From contig CAJGCN010000060.1 of the NCBI GenBank assembly GCA_904501815.1, positions 1-8,067 of the forward strand: a stretch of 8,067 nt of DNA. Reading direction: 5' to 3'. A program made the position numbers and the translations under genes. This DNA is from an uncultured Clostridia bacterium (GTDB taxonomy: Bacteria; Bacillota; Clostridia; Christensenellales; Borkfalkiaceae). Of this stretch, positions 7,115 through 8,067 are shown piece after piece (within the stretch, counting starts at the first letter, position 1; each line of letters starts with the position of its first letter). The notes below the pieces were generated by a model. The model ran no database searches. It worked only from the letters and a program-made list of their open reading frames with translations, and was not told the DNA's origin.

Positions 7115-7145
7115 AAAGCAAAAACGAGTGAGAAACGTTTGCTTT
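7115..7145. repeat. Imperfect inverted repeat overlapping the ABC-F promoter -35 region
   Basis: AAAGCAAAAACG is followed nine bases later by CGTTTGCTTT; apart from two extra A the arms are reverse complements. The right arm covers the -35 position of the next promoter (7139-7144). Because it lies upstream of the expected transcription start it would not be part of that gene's RNA, so an operator for a dimeric regulator is conceivable. It may also be chance in AT-rich DNA. Confidence 0.4.
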
Positions 7146-7167
7146 AATAGGCGGGATATGATATAAT
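7139..7167 (+). promoter_or_regulatory. Extended -10 promoter of the ABC-F gene
   Basis: A perfect TATAAT (7162-7167) is preceded by TG and one base (TGATATAAT), the extended -10 form. The -35 at a 17-base spacing is TTGCTT (7139-7144), which matches only TTG, as is common for extended -10 promoters. Transcription would start near 7174, leaving a leader of only about 24 bases, too short for the attenuation leader found before some antibiotic-resistance ABC-F genes. Confidence 0.78.
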
Positions 7168-7197
7168 TTGATAGATAAAAAATTTTTGAGGTGTTGA

Positions 7198-7989
7198 ATG
7201 CTACAAGTCAACGGCGTATCTTTGCAATACGGCAGTAAAAAATTATTCGAAGACGTGAACTTAAAGTTTACGAAAGGAAATTGCTATGGGATTATCGGCG
7301 CGAACGGCGCGGGTAAATCTACTTTTTTAAAAGTTCTTTCTGGGGAAATCGAACCGCAAAAAGGCTACGTTTCTCTCGATAAAAACGAGCGTATGTCCGT
7401 TCTTCAACAAAACCAGAATATGTACGACGACCAAACGGTTTTGCGTACGGTAATGCTCGGCTATAAACGGCTCGTGGACGTAATGGACGAAAAGGACGCG
7501 TTATACGCAAACCCTGATTTTTCCGAAGAAGACGGGATTAAAGCGGCGGAGCTTGAAAGCGAATTTGCCGAAATGAACGGCTACGACGCAGAATACCAAG
7601 CCAGCCAACTTTTGAATGCTTTGGAAATTCCCGAAGAATTGCATTACGCTTTGATGAGCGAATTAGACGCAAAACAAAAGGTACGAGTACTCTTAGCGCA
7701 AGCTTTGTTTGGCGACCCTGACGTATTGTTGTTGGACGAGCCTACAAATAACCTTGATATTAAAACGGTTAGATGGCTTGAAAACTATTTAATGGATTTT
7801 GAAAATACGATTATAATCGTATCGCATAACCGACATTTCTTGAATAAGGTTTGTACGAATATTTGCGACGTGGATTTCGGTAAAATCAATATGTACGTCG
7901 GGAACTACGATTTTTGGTATCAAACGAGTCAATTACTTGCCCGTCAGCAAAAGGAACAAAACAAAAAAGCCGAACAACGCGCTAAATAA
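7198..7989 (+). CDS. ABC-F family ATPase (YbiT-like), N-terminal half, ended by a premature in-frame stop
   Basis: The 263-residue frame starts at ATG behind GAGGTG (7188-7193). It contains one complete ABC domain: Walker A GANGAGKST (34-42), the signature region SELDAKQKVRV (154-164), Walker B LLLDEPTNNLD (177-187) and the switch histidine in SHNRHFL (209-215). Then comes GKINMYVGNYDFWYQ and the start of the charged interdomain linker. ABC-F proteins have two ABC domains joined by a linker, total about 520-640 residues, lack membrane segments, and work on the ribosome E site as translation factors or in antibiotic resistance. The degenerate signature (no SGGQ) is, as I recall, usual for the first domain of this subfamily. 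Here TAA at 7987-7989 stops the frame inside the linker, although the same frame continues with family-like sequence. The product would lack most of the linker and the second domain, so it is probably non-functional unless the stop is a sequencing error. Confidence 0.88.
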   Translation: MLQVNGVSLQYGSKKLFEDVNLKFTKGNCYGIIGANGAGKSTFLKVLSGEIEPQKGYVSLDKNERMSVLQQNQNMYDDQTVLRTVMLGYKRLVDVMDEKDALYANPDFSEEDGIKAAELESEFAEMNGYDAEYQASQLLNALEIPEELHYALMSELDAKQKVRVLLAQALFGDPDVLLLDEPTNNLDIKTVRWLENYLMDFENTIIIVSHNRHFLNKVCTNICDVDFGKINMYVGNYDFWYQTSQLLARQQKEQNKKAEQRAK

Positions 7990-8067
7990 TTGCAAGAATT
8001 TATCGCGCGCTTTGCCGCAAACGCTTCTAAATCCCGTCAAGCGACGTCTAGAAAGAAAGAGCTTGAA
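7990..8067 (+). pseudogene. In-frame continuation of the interrupted ABC-F gene (linker region), cut by the window edge
   Basis: Directly after the TAA the same frame reads on for 26 codons without a stop to the end of the window. It encodes LQEFIARFAANASKSRQATS and then RKKELE. This is the conserved interdomain linker of YbiT-like ABC-F proteins (an EFIxRFxANxxKxxQxxSRKK pattern), and it joins seamlessly to the upstream AEQRAK, where the family typically has Glu or Lys at the stop position. The first codon, TTG at 7990, could in principle restart translation, but no Shine-Dalgarno sequence stands at a suitable distance. No base needs to be added or removed to restore the gene, only a substitution in the stop codon. 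Confidence 0.82.

Noticed and set aside
7054..7197. A riboswitch or attenuator leader ahead of the ABC-F gene.
   Set aside because: The hairpin at 7061-7091 is the acpP terminator, and the leader after the mapped -10 is only about 24 bases.
7987..7989. TAA as a reassigned sense codon in this organism.
   Set aside because: TAA ends mutS2, the deacetylase, the M16 peptidase, the AlkD-type gene, tex and acpP exactly where those families end, so it is an ordinary stop here.
7950..8067. A frameshift as the cause of the ABC-F break.
   Set aside because: The family sequence continues in the same frame on both sides of the stop; only a substitution is needed.

Overview
The window looks like a chromosomal housekeeping stretch from a member of the Clostridia or a related Bacillota lineage. 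The grounds are a clostridial-type MutS2, a YlxY-like deacetylase paired with an MlpA/YmxG-like M16 peptidase, strong GGAGG-type ribosome binding sites, sigma-A-like promoters with AT-rich spacers, and coding sequence that is moderately AT-rich but full of CG dinucleotides. The exact order or genus cannot be told from the sequence. All genes lie on the plus strand. I see no RNA gene, insertion sequence, CRISPR array, prophage gene or origin.

Layout: positions 1-1400 hold the C-terminal 60% or so of mutS2, entering inside its Walker A motif. After a 58-base gap comes a tightly packed row of five genes from 1459 to 6746, probably one transcription unit. It comprises a YlxY-like NodB-fold deacetylase homologue, an M16 zinc peptidase (MlpA/YmxG type), a UDG-superfamily hypoxanthine-DNA glycosylase, an AlkD-type DNA alkylation repair glycosylase and the RNA-binding transcription accessory protein Tex. 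Junctions in this row are a 9-base gap, a 1-base overlap (TAATG), a 14-base overlap and a 2-base gap. Next is acpP (6826-7053) with its own near-consensus promoter and a rho-independent terminator. The window ends with an ABC-F ATPase gene from 7198 that has its own extended -10 promoter.

Functionally, the mutS2 product acts in ribosome rescue and/or suppression of recombination. The two glycosylases form a compact base-excision-repair pair covering deaminated adenine and alkylated bases. The YlxY and M16 genes recall the ylxY-mlpA pair that follows pnp in Bacillus subtilis, here without pnp beside it. AcpP carries fatty acyl chains.

The most notable anomaly is at the right end. The ABC-F reading frame is interrupted by an in-frame TAA at 7987-7989, after which the same frame continues with recognisable ABC-F linker sequence to the edge of the window. 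This looks like a single nonsense substitution (or a sequencing error) and not a natural C-terminus. I found no convincing new multi-gene system. Other points of interest are active-site departures in the deacetylase homologue and in the MutS2 Smr domain, the overlapping glycosylase pair, and an inverted repeat over the -35 region of the ABC-F promoter.
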